NCBI GenBank assembly: GCA_023511625.1
Contig: JAIMBD010000011.1
Span: 1 to 64,000 of the forward strand
From: Bacillota bacterium
GTDB taxonomy: Bacteria > Bacillota > Sulfobacillia > Sulfobacillales > Sulfobacillaceae
Reading direction: 5' to 3'
Length of the DNA: 64,000 nucleotides
Shown: positions 26,366 through 34,942 of the stretch, piece after piece
Layout: every line of letters begins with the position of its first letter
How positions within the stretch are numbered: the first letter of the stretch is position 1
Made by a program: the position numbers and the translations under genes
Notes under the pieces: generated by a model
Told to the model about the DNA's origin: nothing
Databases searched by the model: none
Seen by the model: the letters and a program-made list of their open reading frames with translations, nothing else

Positions 26366-26395
26366 TTGCGTGCCTTCCCAGGCGGTGGCTATAAT
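26366..26395 (+). promoter_or_regulatory. promoter of the cupin gene
   Basis: TTGCGT (26366-26371), 18-nt spacer, perfect TATAAT (26390-26395). It lies 52 nt before the chosen GTG start, immediately after the preceding stop codon. Confidence 0.7.
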
Positions 26396-26447
26396 GGGGC
26401 CAAAAGGGCGGGGCCGCCGGGCCACCGTCCGGGAGGGGGCGGGGCCC

Positions 26448-26780
26448 GTGAAACGCGTGGAGAAACCGTGGGGCTATGAACTCTGGTGGGCCGTGACCGA
26501 CCGGTATGCGGGGAAGTGGATCCACGTCCGAGAAGGGGAGTCCTTGAGCCTTCAATATCACCGGGTCAAGCACGAGAGCATGTTGGTGCTTTCGGGCGTC
26601 GCGGAGGTGCAGATCGAAGACCGCGTCGAGCGGCTCGAAGCCGGCCAGGCGGTGGAGATTCCCCCGCGCACGCGGCACCGCTTGACGGCCGTGACCGACG
26701 TGGACGTGATTGAAGTTTCCACCCCCGAGTTGGACGACGTCGTGCGCTTGGAAGACCGCTACGGGCGGGTCGGCTCTTGA
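26448..26780 (+). CDS. cupin, mannose-6-phosphate isomerase type II-like
   Basis: A 110-residue single-domain cupin resembling the C-terminal domain of GMP/mannose-6-phosphate isomerase. It has [10 protein letters not shown] at the N-terminus and [33 protein letters not shown] holding cupin motif 1 (QYH..KHE). [14 protein letters not shown] is motif 2, with the third His. These His/Glu residues would bind a divalent metal. It may isomerise mannose-6-phosphate or bind another sugar. GTG 26448 fits the domain start and the GAGGGGGCGGGG purine run. The 3' end overlaps the convergent mrp gene by 22 nt. Mannose genes lie at 32-34 kb and 40-42 kb. Confidence 0.82.
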   Translation: MKRVEKPWGYELWWAVTDRYAGKWIHVREGESLSLQYHRVKHESMLVLSGVAEVQIEDRVERLEAGQAVEIPPRTRHRLTAVTDVDVIEVSTPELDDVVRLEDRYGRVGS

Positions 26781-27859
26781 GCGCCGGCCTGCCAGACCCG
26801 GGCGCGCAACTGGGCGGCCACGGCCAAGAAGGCCTCGGCCGTCTCGGACTCGGGCGCCGTGGCAGTAAGCGGGCGACCTTCATCGCCGCCTTGGCGCAGG
26901 GCCGGTTCGAGCGGGATCTGGCCGAGCAGCGGCACGCCCAAGGCGGTGGCCAGGGCCTGGCCACCCCCTTCGCCGAAGACGGCGAGGCGCTCACCGTGGG
27001 GACAGACCACCCAGGACATGTTCTCGATCACCCCCAAGACCTCCTGGCCGGTGCGGCGGGCCACTTCGGCCGCACGCCGGGCGACTTGGGTCGCAACCGT
27101 TTGGGGGGTGGTGACCAAAACCAAGCGGGCTCGCCGGACCCGTTGGGCGATGTCTAAGGCCACGTCTCCGGTGCCCGGAGGCAGGTCGAGCAACAGAAAG
27201 TCGAGGGGCGGCCAGGCTACGTCCTGGAAAAACTGTTGCATCGCCTTTCCCAACATCGGCCCGCGCCAAATGATGGCTTGCTGCTCGGGGACAAACATGC
27301 CCATCGACACCAGGTGCACGCCGTACGCTTGCCAGGGGAGGATGCGCTGGTCCGGACCCACCTGGGCCTTGCTGTCTACGCCGAACAGGCGCCCTTGGCT
27401 AAATCCGTAGATGTCCAGGTCCATGACCCCCACCCGGCTGCCCAGCCGGTGGAGGGCCACGGCGAGGTTGGCAGTGACGGTGCTTTTGCCGACGCCGCCC
27501 TTGCCAGAGGCGACCGCTATGATGGCTGTGGGAGAAGATTCAGCCAGGAGGGGAGCCACCGTGTCCCGAGGCTCTTGGTGGACGGTGCGGGCAAAAAGCT
27601 GGCGGCGTTCGGCTTCCGTCATGGTCTCGAGTTCCACCGCCACCGACTCCACGCCGGGCAGCGCCGCCACGGCCGCCTGCACGTCGTCGGAGATGCGCTG
27701 GTGTAGGGGACAGCCGGCCACCGTTAGGGCCACGGCCACCGTCACCTGCCCCCCGGTCACCGAGACGCGCCGAACCATGTTGAGGTCTACGATGCTGCGC
27801 CCGAGTTCAGGGTCCCGCACCTTGCGCAGGGCTTCCCGAATTGTGGACTCTGTGATCAT
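26759..27859 (-). CDS. Mrp/ApbC-family iron-sulfur carrier ATPase
   Basis: A 366-residue P-loop protein of the Mrp/NBP35 (SalA) group, proposed to carry iron-sulfur clusters. An N-terminal MIP18/DUF59 domain (about 1-85) precedes the deviant Walker A GKGGVGKS (119-126), [14 protein letters not shown] and [11 protein letters not shown]. Oddity: the usual CPHC metal-binding pair after ENMS is CPHG here (C286, G289), so the cluster-bridging CxxC is incomplete. ATG 27859 follows AAAGGTGG. The MIP18-domain gene is 79 nt upstream on the same strand, so the two likely form a cluster-assembly operon. Confidence 0.9.
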   Translation of the reverse strand: MITESTIREALRKVRDPELGRSIVDLNMVRRVSVTGGQVTVAVALTVAGCPLHQRISDDVQAAVAALPGVESVAVELETMTEAERRQLFARTVHQEPRDTVAPLLAESSPTAIIAVASGKGGVGKSTVTANLAVALHRLGSRVGVMDLDIYGFSQGRLFGVDSKAQVGPDQRILPWQAYGVHLVSMGMFVPEQQAIIWRGPMLGKAMQQFFQDVAWPPLDFLLLDLPPGTGDVALDIAQRVRRARLVLVTTPQTVATQVARRAAEVARRTGQEVLGVIENMSWVVCPHGERLAVFGEGGGQALATALGVPLLGQIPLEPALRQGGDEGRPLTATAPESETAEAFLAVAAQLRARVWQAGAQEPTRP

Positions 27860-27938
27860 CCCGTCCCACCTTTCGCTGCCTGTCTTCCCCATCCGGGCCT
27901 CTTGCCGCGCGCTCGGGTGCCGGACCGCCGCGCCGCGC

Positions 27939-28238
27939 CTACAACCAGCCCAGAAGGCGCCGGCCTTCGTCGGTCATCCGCTCCGGCGTCCACGGCGGAT
28001 CCCATACGATGCGCACCTCGGCCTTTTCTACGCCGGGCAACGTCTCAATGGCCATCTCTGCAGTGCGGGCGATGGTGTCATACAGCGGGCAACCGGGGGC
28101 TGTCAACGTCATCTCCACGCGCACCCGCCCGTCCTCGATGTCGATGCCGTACACGAGGCCGAGGTCTACCACGTTGACCCCGATTTCCGGATCGGTGACC
28201 TCTCGCAAGACGTTTTCCACCGCTTCTCGGGTCACCAT
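27939..28238 (-). CDS. MIP18/DUF59 family iron-sulfur assembly protein (SufT/PaaD-like)
   Basis: A 99-residue single MIP18 (DUF59) domain: [50 protein letters not shown], with the conserved [12 protein letters not shown] signature and the TAPGCP cysteine. Such proteins help mature iron-sulfur proteins. The C-terminal [14 protein letters not shown] is the family's typical end. ATG 28238 has AAAGGGGG upstream. It is the first gene of a two-gene unit with mrp, whose N-terminal domain is homologous to it. A huge minus-strand frame extending to 30236 is a GC-rich shadow and was not used. Confidence 0.9.
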   Translation of the reverse strand: MVTREAVENVLREVTDPEIGVNVVDLGLVYGIDIEDGRVRVEMTLTAPGCPLYDTIARTAEMAIETLPGVEKAEVRIVWDPPWTPERMTDEGRRLLGWL

Positions 28239-28470
28239 CAAAGTTGTGCCCCCTTTCTTCGCGAAACCCCGCAGCCTTGCCCGCTCGCCAGCCCCACGAG
28301 GTGAACGGGCAAGACCGACCTGCGGCCGGTCTCTCTCAGTATACCGCGTTTCGAGGCCGCTTGCGCGCCCGAGCCCTCGCGGCCATGGTGGTGCCGGCGG
28401 ATTAAAGGCCGGGTTGGCGGGGTAGCCTAGCCATGAATACCCGGAACGCGGGGGAGGAGACGACGCGGCG

Positions 28471-28830
28471 GTGGCACTCGTGCGGTTGATGTGGTGGAGC
28501 TGGCGGTGGCAGCGGGCGCGGCACGTTGCGATGCGGCAAAAGGCCCGGCGGCGCACGTTGGCGCTGCTCCTCGGGGCGGCCGGCCTGTTGGGGGAAGCCC
28601 CGGAGGACGTGGCCCGGGTGCATGCGCTCTGGCTTGGCGCCGGGCTTGCTGCTCGCAGCGCCTTGCGTTCCCGGAGTCCTCGTCCGGGCCCAGAGGGAGT
28701 CCGCGCCCTCCGCTGGCTTAAGGTGCTGGGAGAAGGGCAGGCCGTGCCGGTGGCCACGGCCCTTTTGGCCTGGCGGGCGATTGCGCAAGGGGCCGTGCCC
28801 TCGCGCCGGGCTCGTCCGAAGCAGGCGTGA
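28471..28830 (+). CDS. 119-residue basic protein, function unknown
   Basis: A very basic Arg/Ala/Leu-rich protein with no signal peptide: MALVRLMWWSWRWQRARHVAMRQKARRRTLALLLG at the N-terminus, then predicted helices (PEDVARVHALWLGAGLAARSAL, VRALRWLKVLGE, AVPVATALLAWRAIAQGAVP). I do not recognise a family. It is taken as real because GTG 28471 has a GAGGAGA ribosome site and its stop overlaps the start of the PQQ-cytochrome gene (GTGA), which argues for coupled translation. It would be the first gene of that electron-transfer operon. The composition is also what random GC-rich DNA gives, hence moderate confidence. Confidence 0.5.
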   Translation: MALVRLMWWSWRWQRARHVAMRQKARRRTLALLLGAAGLLGEAPEDVARVHALWLGAGLAARSALRSRSPRPGPEGVRALRWLKVLGEGQAVPVATALLAWRAIAQGAVPSRRARPKQA

Positions 28831-30527
28831 GGGCTTTGAGGGGGCGGACCGCCCGCTTGGGGGGATGGGGACTGGCGGCGGCGGTCGGCGCTTTGGCGTT
28901 TTGGGCCGGGCGGTGGGGGCCGCCGGTTCCCTCCAACCCCCGATGGGGACCGGCCCGCTTCGTGGCCTACGCCGCGACGGCTCGGCACGAGGCGGTGTTT
29001 CCGGCAGCTGGGCAGGCGCCGGTTTCGTGGACGTTCGATGCGCCGGGGGCCTTGCAGCAAGCGTCGGTGGCCCACGGTGTCCTCTATGTCGGCGGAGACG
29101 GGGGAACGACGGCCTCGGACCAGGTCTATGCGCTCGATGCCCGCACCGGTCAGCTGCTCTGGCATCGGCCGCTCGGCAACCTGGTGATGACCACGCCGGT
29201 GGTGGCAGAGGGGATGGTATTCGTCGGCACCGGTAATCAAGCCTTCAGTCCAGCCGAGGCGCGCCGGGAGGCGCATCTTCGGACGACAGGCGTGGTACGA
29301 GGCACCGGGCCCAGCGCCTGGGTGGCGCTGGACGCCAACACCGGCGCCGTGGTCTGGACGCATCCCACGCGCGGGGAGGACATGCCCTCGCCGGTGTACC
29401 ACGATGGCGTTCTGTACGGCGTCAATGGCAGCGGGGACGTCATCGCCTTGTGGGCGGCCACCGGGACGGTGCTGTGGCGCTTGCGGATTCCCTCCTACGT
29501 CAGCATGTCGTCTCCCGCCCTCGCCGGGCACCTCCTGGTGTTTGCCGGAGCCCATCCTTATCGGCTGTACGCCGTCGACCTCGACACCCGGCGGCTCGCG
29601 TGGAGTCGCCGGCTTCCGGGAACCTTTGCCGGAGCCGACGACTGCTCGGTGGCTGTGGGCGGCGGCCGCGTCTTCCTCGAGGCCACCGCCGGCACTGCGC
29701 GCCACCCGGTCTCCACGGTTTTTGCCTTTAATCTGGCAGGGCGTCGGTTGTGGCGGCGGGCACTCGGCACGGGGACCTTGGTGCGCGATATCGAAGTCGG
29801 GGCACCGACGGTGGTTGGAGGACGGGTCTTCCTGGGCAGCCCCATCACGCGGCACATCTACGCCCTGAATGCCGCCACGGGACAGGTCGAGTGGACGTTT
29901 GCGGCGGCGGGACCGGTTTCGGCCTCGCCGGCGGTGGTGGGCCATCGGCTGTACGTGGGCGACGGCACTGGCTTGCTTTACGCCCTCGACGCCGACAACG
30001 GCCGGCTTGAGGACACGCTCGACGTGGGCCAGCGGATGGCCGCCGACTACCCCTTGGTGGTGGGCCGTACCCTGTACCAGCCCACGGAAGGGGGGCAGAT
30101 GTGGTCGATCGCCCTGACGGCTTCCGGAGGCTTTGTCCATCCGGCCCTCTCGCTGCCGGTGCCGAAAGGCCCCTTGGGGGCCGAAGTAGTCGCGGGGGCC
30201 CGAGTCTTTGCCGATTCCACGTGGTCTCCCCAACACCTATCCTGCGCGAGCTGCCACCAAGCCGGGGGGCTGGCCCGGGGATTTCGCGACGGCCGGCTGG
30301 TGCCTGCTCTGGTGGGGGCAGCGGCCCGCTACCCGGAAAAGACCCCCCAAGGCCTGCGCACGCTCGACGATCAGATCCGGGACTGCCTTTCGGCCATGGG
30401 GGTCCATGGAGTCCGAGACGACGACCCCCGCATGAAGGCCTTGAACTTTTATTTGCACTGGTTGGCCAGCGGGTTTCCGGAGCGGCCGGGCACTGTGCGC
30501 GCGGCCACCAGCAACGGGGGATGTTGA
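28827..30527 (+). CDS. PQQ-type beta-propeller protein fused to a cytochrome c domain
   Basis: A 566-residue exported or anchored protein. A signal/anchor helix (about 10-30) is followed by an eight-blade PQQ-dehydrogenase-like beta-propeller (about 60-440) with repeated YALDARTGQLLWHRPLG-type blades (also VALDANTGAVVWTHP, YALNAATGQVEWTF and YALDADNGRLEDTL). A C-terminal mono-haem domain follows: CASCH (473-477), RYPEKTP, TLDDQIRDCLSAM and DPRMKALNFYLHWLASG. That tail resembles one TsdA/SoxA-type haem domain. It is probably a periplasmic-side dehydrogenase or electron carrier; whether PQQ is bound is unknown, since the Trp-ring and Ca-site residues were not confirmed. GTG 28827 overlaps the previous stop; a small cytochrome gene follows. 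Confidence 0.85.
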   Translation: MRALRGRTARLGGWGLAAAVGALAFWAGRWGPPVPSNPRWGPARFVAYAATARHEAVFPAAGQAPVSWTFDAPGALQQASVAHGVLYVGGDGGTTASDQVYALDARTGQLLWHRPLGNLVMTTPVVAEGMVFVGTGNQAFSPAEARREAHLRTTGVVRGTGPSAWVALDANTGAVVWTHPTRGEDMPSPVYHDGVLYGVNGSGDVIALWAATGTVLWRLRIPSYVSMSSPALAGHLLVFAGAHPYRLYAVDLDTRRLAWSRRLPGTFAGADDCSVAVGGGRVFLEATAGTARHPVSTVFAFNLAGRRLWRRALGTGTLVRDIEVGAPTVVGGRVFLGSPITRHIYALNAATGQVEWTFAAAGPVSASPAVVGHRLYVGDGTGLLYALDADNGRLEDTLDVGQRMAADYPLVVGRTLYQPTEGGQMWSIALTASGGFVHPALSLPVPKGPLGAEVVAGARVFADSTWSPQHLSCASCHQAGGLARGFRDGRLVPALVGAAARYPEKTPQGLRTLDDQIRDCLSAMGVHGVRDDDPRMKALNFYLHWLASGFPERPGTVRAATSNGGC

Positions 30528-30529
30528 GC

Positions 30530-30877
30530 ATGCGGCGCGTGTGGTGGCTTGCCCTGGTGGCGGGGATGGGGTGGGCAGCAGGGCGGGCTTGGCCCGAGAG
30601 CCCTGCCTTGCCCCCAGCAGTGGCCCGCGGGGCTGCCCTGTATCAGCGGGACTGTGCCGCCTGCCACGGAGTGGCCGGCAGCGGAGCGCCGGGAGCCCCG
30701 GCCCTGGACGGGCCGCGCCTGGCTCGCGACTATCCCTCGCGCCAGGCCTTGGCCCGGTTTATTGCCGAGAACATGCCGGCCAGCGCCCCAGGCACGCTCT
30801 CTCCGACCATGGCCGAGGACCTGGCTCGATACCTGCGCCGGCTCAACCCGGCCCAGGGGGCGCCCTCCCAACTCTAG
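30530..30877 (+). CDS. small exported cytochrome c
   Basis: A 115-residue protein: signal peptide (MRRVWWLALVAGMGWAAGRAWP, about 1-22), then a mono-haem class I cytochrome c domain with RGAALYQRDCAACHGVAGSG (CAACH), and the Met ligand probably in ENMPASAPGTLS. The final YLRRLNP helix closes the fold. ATG 30530 starts 2 nt after the PQQ-cytochrome stop, with GGGGGA upstream. It is the natural electron acceptor for that protein and may feed the caa3 oxidase; this is inference from operon order. Confidence 0.85.
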   Translation: MRRVWWLALVAGMGWAAGRAWPESPALPPAVARGAALYQRDCAACHGVAGSGAPGAPALDGPRLARDYPSRQALARFIAENMPASAPGTLSPTMAEDLARYLRRLNPAQGAPSQL

Positions 30878-30906
30878 CCCTGGGCCCGGGGACGCCATCC
30901 TTCGCG

Positions 30907-30935
30907 TTGAAGTCCGATCGCGAAGATTGTACAAT
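30907..30935 (+). promoter_or_regulatory. promoter of the GNAT gene at 30963
   Basis: TTGAAG (30907-30912), 17-nt spacer, TACAAT (30930-30935). It leaves a leader of about 20 nt before TTG 30963. Confidence 0.75.
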
Positions 30936-30962
30936 GGGGCCATGGTGTAAAAGGGAGGGCCG

Positions 30963-31838
30963 TTGTTGTTGCGCTACGCCCGTGCCTCTTCTGAGGATCA
31001 GCCGCGGATCCTGCAATTCCTTAATCAATTTCCCGGCGACTACCTGGTGCACCGGCTGCCGAGCTACCTCGAGCTGCAGCCGGGCGGCGTCTATTTGGCC
31101 TGGGACGGGGACGAACTTGTGGGCATGGCCGTGATCCACCTGCCGCGTCCCCACGAGGCGTACCTCGGCGGCATGCGCGTGGCGCCAGCCCGGCAGGGAC
31201 AAGGCATCGGCACCGAATTCACCCGGTTTCAGTTGGCGGAAGCCGAACGGTTGGGCGCGTGGGTGGTTCGCGCCTTGGTGCAGGAGGGGAACGCCGTCTC
31301 TCCCCACATCCTCCAAGACAAGCTGGGGTTCCGACCGAGCATCCATTGGCACGTGGGACGGTATCCCGGCATCCAGCGCCTGGCGGAATTTACGCCGGAG
31401 GCCGGTCCCGCCTGGGCGGTCGATTGGGATCGGTTGAACCGGTTTTGGGAACGGCGGCGCACTGATCTTTGGGCAGGGCGGGACTTGTGGATGCCCTATT
31501 CGTGGACGGCCCAGGATATTCGCCACCACTTGGAATTTGGGGGGGTCGCCATCGCGCCACAGGACGCCGACCAGGAAGTGCAGGCTTTGGCCCTGTTCCA
31601 GATCAAAAACCACGAGCACTTGAGCCTGCACTATTTCTACGGCGAGCGCCCGCACCTGGACCGCTTGGTAGGGTATTTGGGCAGCGAGGCCCGGGCGTGG
31701 GGCGTGACCGAGCTCCGTTACGGGCTTCCGGAGCCCTCGAGCCGGCTCTTGGCCCAGTACTTCTCCGAGCCGCCGCAGGACGAGTGGCGTGGCGCGCTCT
31801 TTGAACGCGAGCTATCCCTGGCCAAGGTGCACCGCTGA
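30963..31838 (+). CDS. GNAT-family N-acetyltransferase
   Basis: A 291-residue acetyltransferase. The GNAT core is in the first half: VYLAWDGDELVGMAVIHL (beta3/4), YLGGMRVAPARQGQGIGTEFTRFQLAEAERLGA with the acetyl-CoA loop RQGQGIG (about residues 79-85), and VQEGNAVSPHILQDKLGFRP. The second half (about 150-290) is a further domain of unknown role, perhaps a second degenerate GNAT repeat (YGERPHLDRLVGYLGSEARAWGVTELRYGLPE). Substrate is unknown. TTG 30963 has AAGGGAGGG upstream and a good promoter, so the rare start codon is credible. Followed at 11 nt by the mannosyltransferase gene. Confidence 0.82.
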   Translation: MLLRYARASSEDQPRILQFLNQFPGDYLVHRLPSYLELQPGGVYLAWDGDELVGMAVIHLPRPHEAYLGGMRVAPARQGQGIGTEFTRFQLAEAERLGAWVVRALVQEGNAVSPHILQDKLGFRPSIHWHVGRYPGIQRLAEFTPEAGPAWAVDWDRLNRFWERRRTDLWAGRDLWMPYSWTAQDIRHHLEFGGVAIAPQDADQEVQALALFQIKNHEHLSLHYFYGERPHLDRLVGYLGSEARAWGVTELRYGLPEPSSRLLAQYFSEPPQDEWRGALFERELSLAKVHR

Positions 31839-31848
31839 ACGGCCGCCG

Positions 31849-33015
31849 ATGAGGGCCGTGCAGGCGGCGGTCAGGCGATGGTGGTCGCGCTGGGGTCCCG
31901 GGCGGTCGGCGGCGCGCCGCATCGTAACCGCATGGGCCTTGAGCCGCTTGGGGCTGGTGTTGGCAGGGTGGGTGGCGTTAGGCCGCTTGCCTTGGCAATA
32001 TTACTCGCCGGCCTATAACCTCTCCCGTTGGCCATGGATCTTGATGTGGGTGCGTTGGGACGCGCTCTGGTATATCGCCATTGCCCAACACGGATACTGG
32101 CTTAGGGCCTTAGCCTTCTTCCCCTTCTATCCCTTGACCATTGCCGCCCTCCACTGGGCGACCGGATTAAGCTACCCTTGGGCAGCCGTGGCCATCGCCA
32201 ACGCCTTTCTGTTGGCGGCGCTGTTTGCACTGTACGGCTTGGTGCGGGAAACCGTTTCTCGGACCTGCGCCGAACGAGCGGTGTGGAGCTTGCTCGCATA
32301 CCCGACGGCATTTTTCGCCTCTGCCGCCTACACCGAGGGGCCGTTTTTGGGGCTGAGCCTTTTTTGCTTTTGGACGGCGCGCCGTGGCCAGTTGTGGTGG
32401 GCAGCGGTCTGGGCGGCCTTGGCGGCAATGACCCGCAACGAAGGCATTTTTACGGCCATCGCTTGGGCCTACGCCTATTGGCGGCGCCACGGTTGGCGCT
32501 ACCATCCAGAGGTTTGGTCCGGGCTCATCATCCCGGCAGGACTTTTGGCGTTCATGGGGTACCAGTGGACGGTGTTCCACGACCCTTTGGCCTTTATCGC
32601 CGCGCAGTCCTATTGGGGCCGCCACATTACCTGGCCTTGGGTGGGGCTCTGGCTGGCAATAAAAGGAATCGCTGCCGGCAATCCATTGCAACCGGGGACG
32701 GTTCTCAGTATGATGGATGTGGCTTCGGGCTTGGGCTCGATGGCCCTATGGGGGTATGCTTGGCGCCAACGCTTTCCTGGGGAGTGGCTCAGCTATTGGG
32801 GTATCCTGCTGGTGATCGACCTCGCGGCTCCTCAGGTCCACGGTGCCAGCCCGCTGCTCAGCTTGTCGCGGCTGGTCGTCATCCTGTTTCCGGCCTACGC
32901 GGCGCTCGGGCAACTGAGTCGGCGCGCCATTTGGCGGCGAGGGCTGGCGTGGACCTTGCCGGCGTTGCAGGCGACGCTGGTGGCGGTCTATGCGACTTGG
33001 CACTGGGTGGCGTAA
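31849..33015 (+). CDS. integral membrane mannosyltransferase, PIG-V-like (GT-C fold)
   Basis: A 388-residue polytopic protein with about 9-10 membrane helices. The PIG-V/GT-C pattern is clear: WILMWVRWDALWYIAIAQHGYW with the catalytic-type W.RWDA.WY.I motif in the first extracytoplasmic loop (about 60-82), then FFPFYPLTI, SAAYTEGPFLGLSLFCFW and AMTRNEGIFTAIAWAYAYW. Such enzymes use polyprenyl-phosphate-mannose as donor outside the membrane. The next gene encodes the synthase of exactly that donor, so the two plus GtrA form a mannosylation unit. ATG 31849 has a weak ribosome site and may rely on coupling to the GNAT gene 11 nt upstream. Confidence 0.85.
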   Translation: MRAVQAAVRRWWSRWGPGRSAARRIVTAWALSRLGLVLAGWVALGRLPWQYYSPAYNLSRWPWILMWVRWDALWYIAIAQHGYWLRALAFFPFYPLTIAALHWATGLSYPWAAVAIANAFLLAALFALYGLVRETVSRTCAERAVWSLLAYPTAFFASAAYTEGPFLGLSLFCFWTARRGQLWWAAVWAALAAMTRNEGIFTAIAWAYAYWRRHGWRYHPEVWSGLIIPAGLLAFMGYQWTVFHDPLAFIAAQSYWGRHITWPWVGLWLAIKGIAAGNPLQPGTVLSMMDVASGLGSMALWGYAWRQRFPGEWLSYWGILLVIDLAAPQVHGASPLLSLSRLVVILFPAYAALGQLSRRAIWRRGLAWTLPALQATLVAVYATWHWVA

Positions 33016-33041
33016 GGCGCAAGATAGGAGGCGCGGCGAAG

Positions 33042-33794
33042 ATGGAGGCGCTGGTGATCCTGCCGACGTACAACGAGGTGGGGAACCTCGGCCCGCTGTT
33101 GGAGGCCATCCTCGAGCAAGGGGAACGGTTCGACGTGCTGGTCATCGACGACGGTTCGCCCGATGGGACCGGCTTGTTGGCGGAGCACTATAAAGCCTTG
33201 AATCCGGGCCGCATCGAGGTGATCCATCGGCAAGGCAAGCTCGGGTTGGCGACGGCTTACCTTGCCGGTTTTCGTTACGGGCTGGCCAAGGGCTATCGGT
33301 ACCTGTTCGAGATGGACGCCGACTTCTCCCACCCGCCCCAGGATCTGCCGGTGCTGTTGGCCGCGCTGAAGGAGACCGGCGCCGACGTGGTCATCGGCTC
33401 GCGTTACGTCGCGGGCGGGGGCATCCGTCGGTGGTCGTGGACGCGACGGTGGCTGTCGCGCGGCGGTTCGTGGCTGGCGGGAACGCTGTTGCACCTGCCT
33501 ATCCGGGATCTTACCGGCGGTTTTAAGTGCTTTCGGCGCGAAGTGCTGGAGGCCATGGATTTGGACCAGATCCGGGCCACGGGGTACGGGTTCCAGATCG
33601 AGATGACCTATCGCGCCGTGGAGCTGGGCTTTCGGGTGGTGGAAGTTCCCATCTGGTTCGAGGAGCGCCGCGAAGGGACCAGCAAGATGTCGGCCGGCAT
33701 CGTGGCCGAGGCCTTGTGGTTGGTGGCGCGGTTGCGGTGGGAGGAGGGCGCGCGGCTCAAGCGCGAGCCCAAGGGCGAACGTGTCCGTTCCTGA
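33042..33794 (+). CDS. polyprenol-phosphate mannosyltransferase (DPM1-like, GT2)
   Basis: Transfers mannose from GDP-mannose to a polyprenyl phosphate on the cytoplasmic face. It has 250 residues with the GT2 A-fold: VILPTYNEVGNL, DDGSPDGT (36-43) and the metal-binding DAD in EMDADFSHPP (92-94). GSRYVAGGGIRRWSWTRRWLSRGG and DLTGGFKCFRREVLE follow, all diagnostic for DPM1 rather than generic GT2 enzymes. There is no C-terminal membrane segment; GtrA next door can supply membrane association. ATG 33042 follows TAGGAGG. It overlaps gtrA by 14 nt. Confidence 0.92.
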   Translation: MEALVILPTYNEVGNLGPLLEAILEQGERFDVLVIDDGSPDGTGLLAEHYKALNPGRIEVIHRQGKLGLATAYLAGFRYGLAKGYRYLFEMDADFSHPPQDLPVLLAALKETGADVVIGSRYVAGGGIRRWSWTRRWLSRGGSWLAGTLLHLPIRDLTGGFKCFRREVLEAMDLDQIRATGYGFQIEMTYRAVELGFRVVEVPIWFEERREGTSKMSAGIVAEALWLVARLRWEEGARLKREPKGERVRS

Positions 33795-34218
33795 ATGGCT
33801 CTCGCGCCTTGTGCGCTTTGGGTTGGTGGGCCTCAGTGGCGTGGCGGTGAATTTTGCGGTCTTTCGTGCGGTTTTGGCGCTCGCCCCAACCTGGCCGACC
33901 GTGGCCAATGCGGTGGCCGTCGAGGTCTCCATCCTCACCAATTACTTGGCCAATGCCCGCTTTACCTTTGGGCGGGGCTACGACTGGGGTTCGCTCGGGC
34001 GGTACAACCTGGCGGCGCTGGGGGGATTTTTGGCCCAAGTGGCCGTGTTCTGGGTGCTGGTACGGCAGGGCTGGCCTAAGGACGGAGCCGATTTGGCGGC
34101 GATTCCCTGCGGGACGCTGTTGACCTTTGCGGCCTCTTGGGGCTGGGTGTTTCGGCCGAAGCAGGGGAGGGAGACGGGCGGTGGAGGCTCCCTGGGAGGC
34201 GCTGGAAGTCGCGGCTGA
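33781..34218 (+). CDS. GtrA-like polyprenyl-phosphate-sugar flippase
   Basis: A 145-residue protein with four membrane helices in the GtrA/DPMS pattern: RLVRFGLVGLSGVAVNFAVFRAVL, VANAVAVEVSILTNYLANARFTFGRG (conserved N-x-x-W/A-T-F motif), YNLAALGGFLAQVAVFWVL and IPCGTLLTFAASWGWVF. It probably flips the mannosyl lipid made by the preceding enzyme or anchors it. The C-terminal GRETGGGGSLGGAGSRG tail is low complexity and overlaps the thrE-like gene by 38 nt. The start GTG 33781 lies inside the DPM1 gene. Confidence 0.85.
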   Translation: MSVPEWLSRLVRFGLVGLSGVAVNFAVFRAVLALAPTWPTVANAVAVEVSILTNYLANARFTFGRGYDWGSLGRYNLAALGGFLAQVAVFWVLVRQGWPKDGADLAAIPCGTLLTFAASWGWVFRPKQGRETGGGGSLGGAGSRG

Positions 34219-34942
34219 AGCCGGTGCCCTCCTGATTCAATGCGGGGCCGAGGTGGAGCGGGCCGAGGAGACGGCGGTGCGGGTGGCGCGGGCTTACGGG
34301 TGGACGGCGGCGGAGGCGGTGGCCATGCCCACCGCGCTTTTCGTCTCGGCCCCGGGCGCTCCGGGGGCAGTCCGGCGCATTCGCCGCCGGGGGGTAAACC
34401 TCGCGGCCATGGCCGCCATCAACCAGCTATCTCGGGACCTCGAGATGGCGGTACCGGATTTGGCCAGCTTTCGCCAGGAGCTGCGGGCGGCTGCAGCGGC
34501 GCGGGCGGCTCCGCCATGGGTGACGGTGCTGGTCGCGGCGTGGATCACGGGCTGGATGAGCCAGCTTTTGGGCGGCAGCGGCGGGGACTTCCTTCCCGCG
34601 GCGGCGTCCGGGATGTTGGCTCAGGTCGCCTACGCGGAGGCGGCCCGGCGCGGCTTGTCGGCAGCCCTGGCCAACCTCTTGGCGGCCTCTTTGGCCACTG
34701 TGCCCCCGTTGGTGGCCGCGTCTGGCGGCGGGGGCGGCCACCCGGCCACCGAACTGGTGGCGGGGATCACGGTGCTGGTGCCAGGATTGGCGTTGACCAC
34801 GGCGGTGCGCGACGCCATCGCCGGTGACCTTTTGGCTGCAGCGGGGCGCTTTCTGGAGGCGGTGTTGGTGGTGGCTGCCGTGGCGGCGGGGGTCAGCCTG
34901 GTGCTGGCTATCGGAGGGCATCTGGGGGGTCGATGGCCGTGA
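34181..34942 (+). CDS. threonine/serine exporter, ThrE N-terminal domain (DUF1212)
   Basis: A 253-residue protein equal to the first half of ThrE. A soluble start (EVAAEAGALLIQCGAEVERAEETAVRVARAYG, about 6-37) carries the GAEVxRVEET-like signature, then FVSAPG and a cluster of hydrophobic helices (about 110-250). In many Bacillota ThrE is split into this (YjjP-type) and a small YjjB-type subunit, exactly as here: the second half follows with a 10-nt overlap. The likely role is export of threonine/serine or small dicarboxylates. I chose GTG 34181 (GAGGGAGACGGGCG upstream) over a longer frame at 34127. Confidence 0.85.
   Translation: MEAPWEALEVAAEAGALLIQCGAEVERAEETAVRVARAYGWTAAEAVAMPTALFVSAPGAPGAVRRIRRRGVNLAAMAAINQLSRDLEMAVPDLASFRQELRAAAAARAAPPWVTVLVAAWITGWMSQLLGGSGGDFLPAAASGMLAQVAYAEAARRGLSAALANLLAASLATVPPLVAASGGGGGHPATELVAGITVLVPGLALTTAVRDAIAGDLLAAAGRFLEAVLVVAAVAAGVSLVLAIGGHLGGRWP

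Noticed and set aside
27939-30236. 765-codon minus-strand open frame
   Set aside because: Only its last 99 codons (MIP18 protein) resemble a protein family; the rest is antisense to the PQQ-cytochrome gene and is Pro/Arg-rich shadow typical of high GC.
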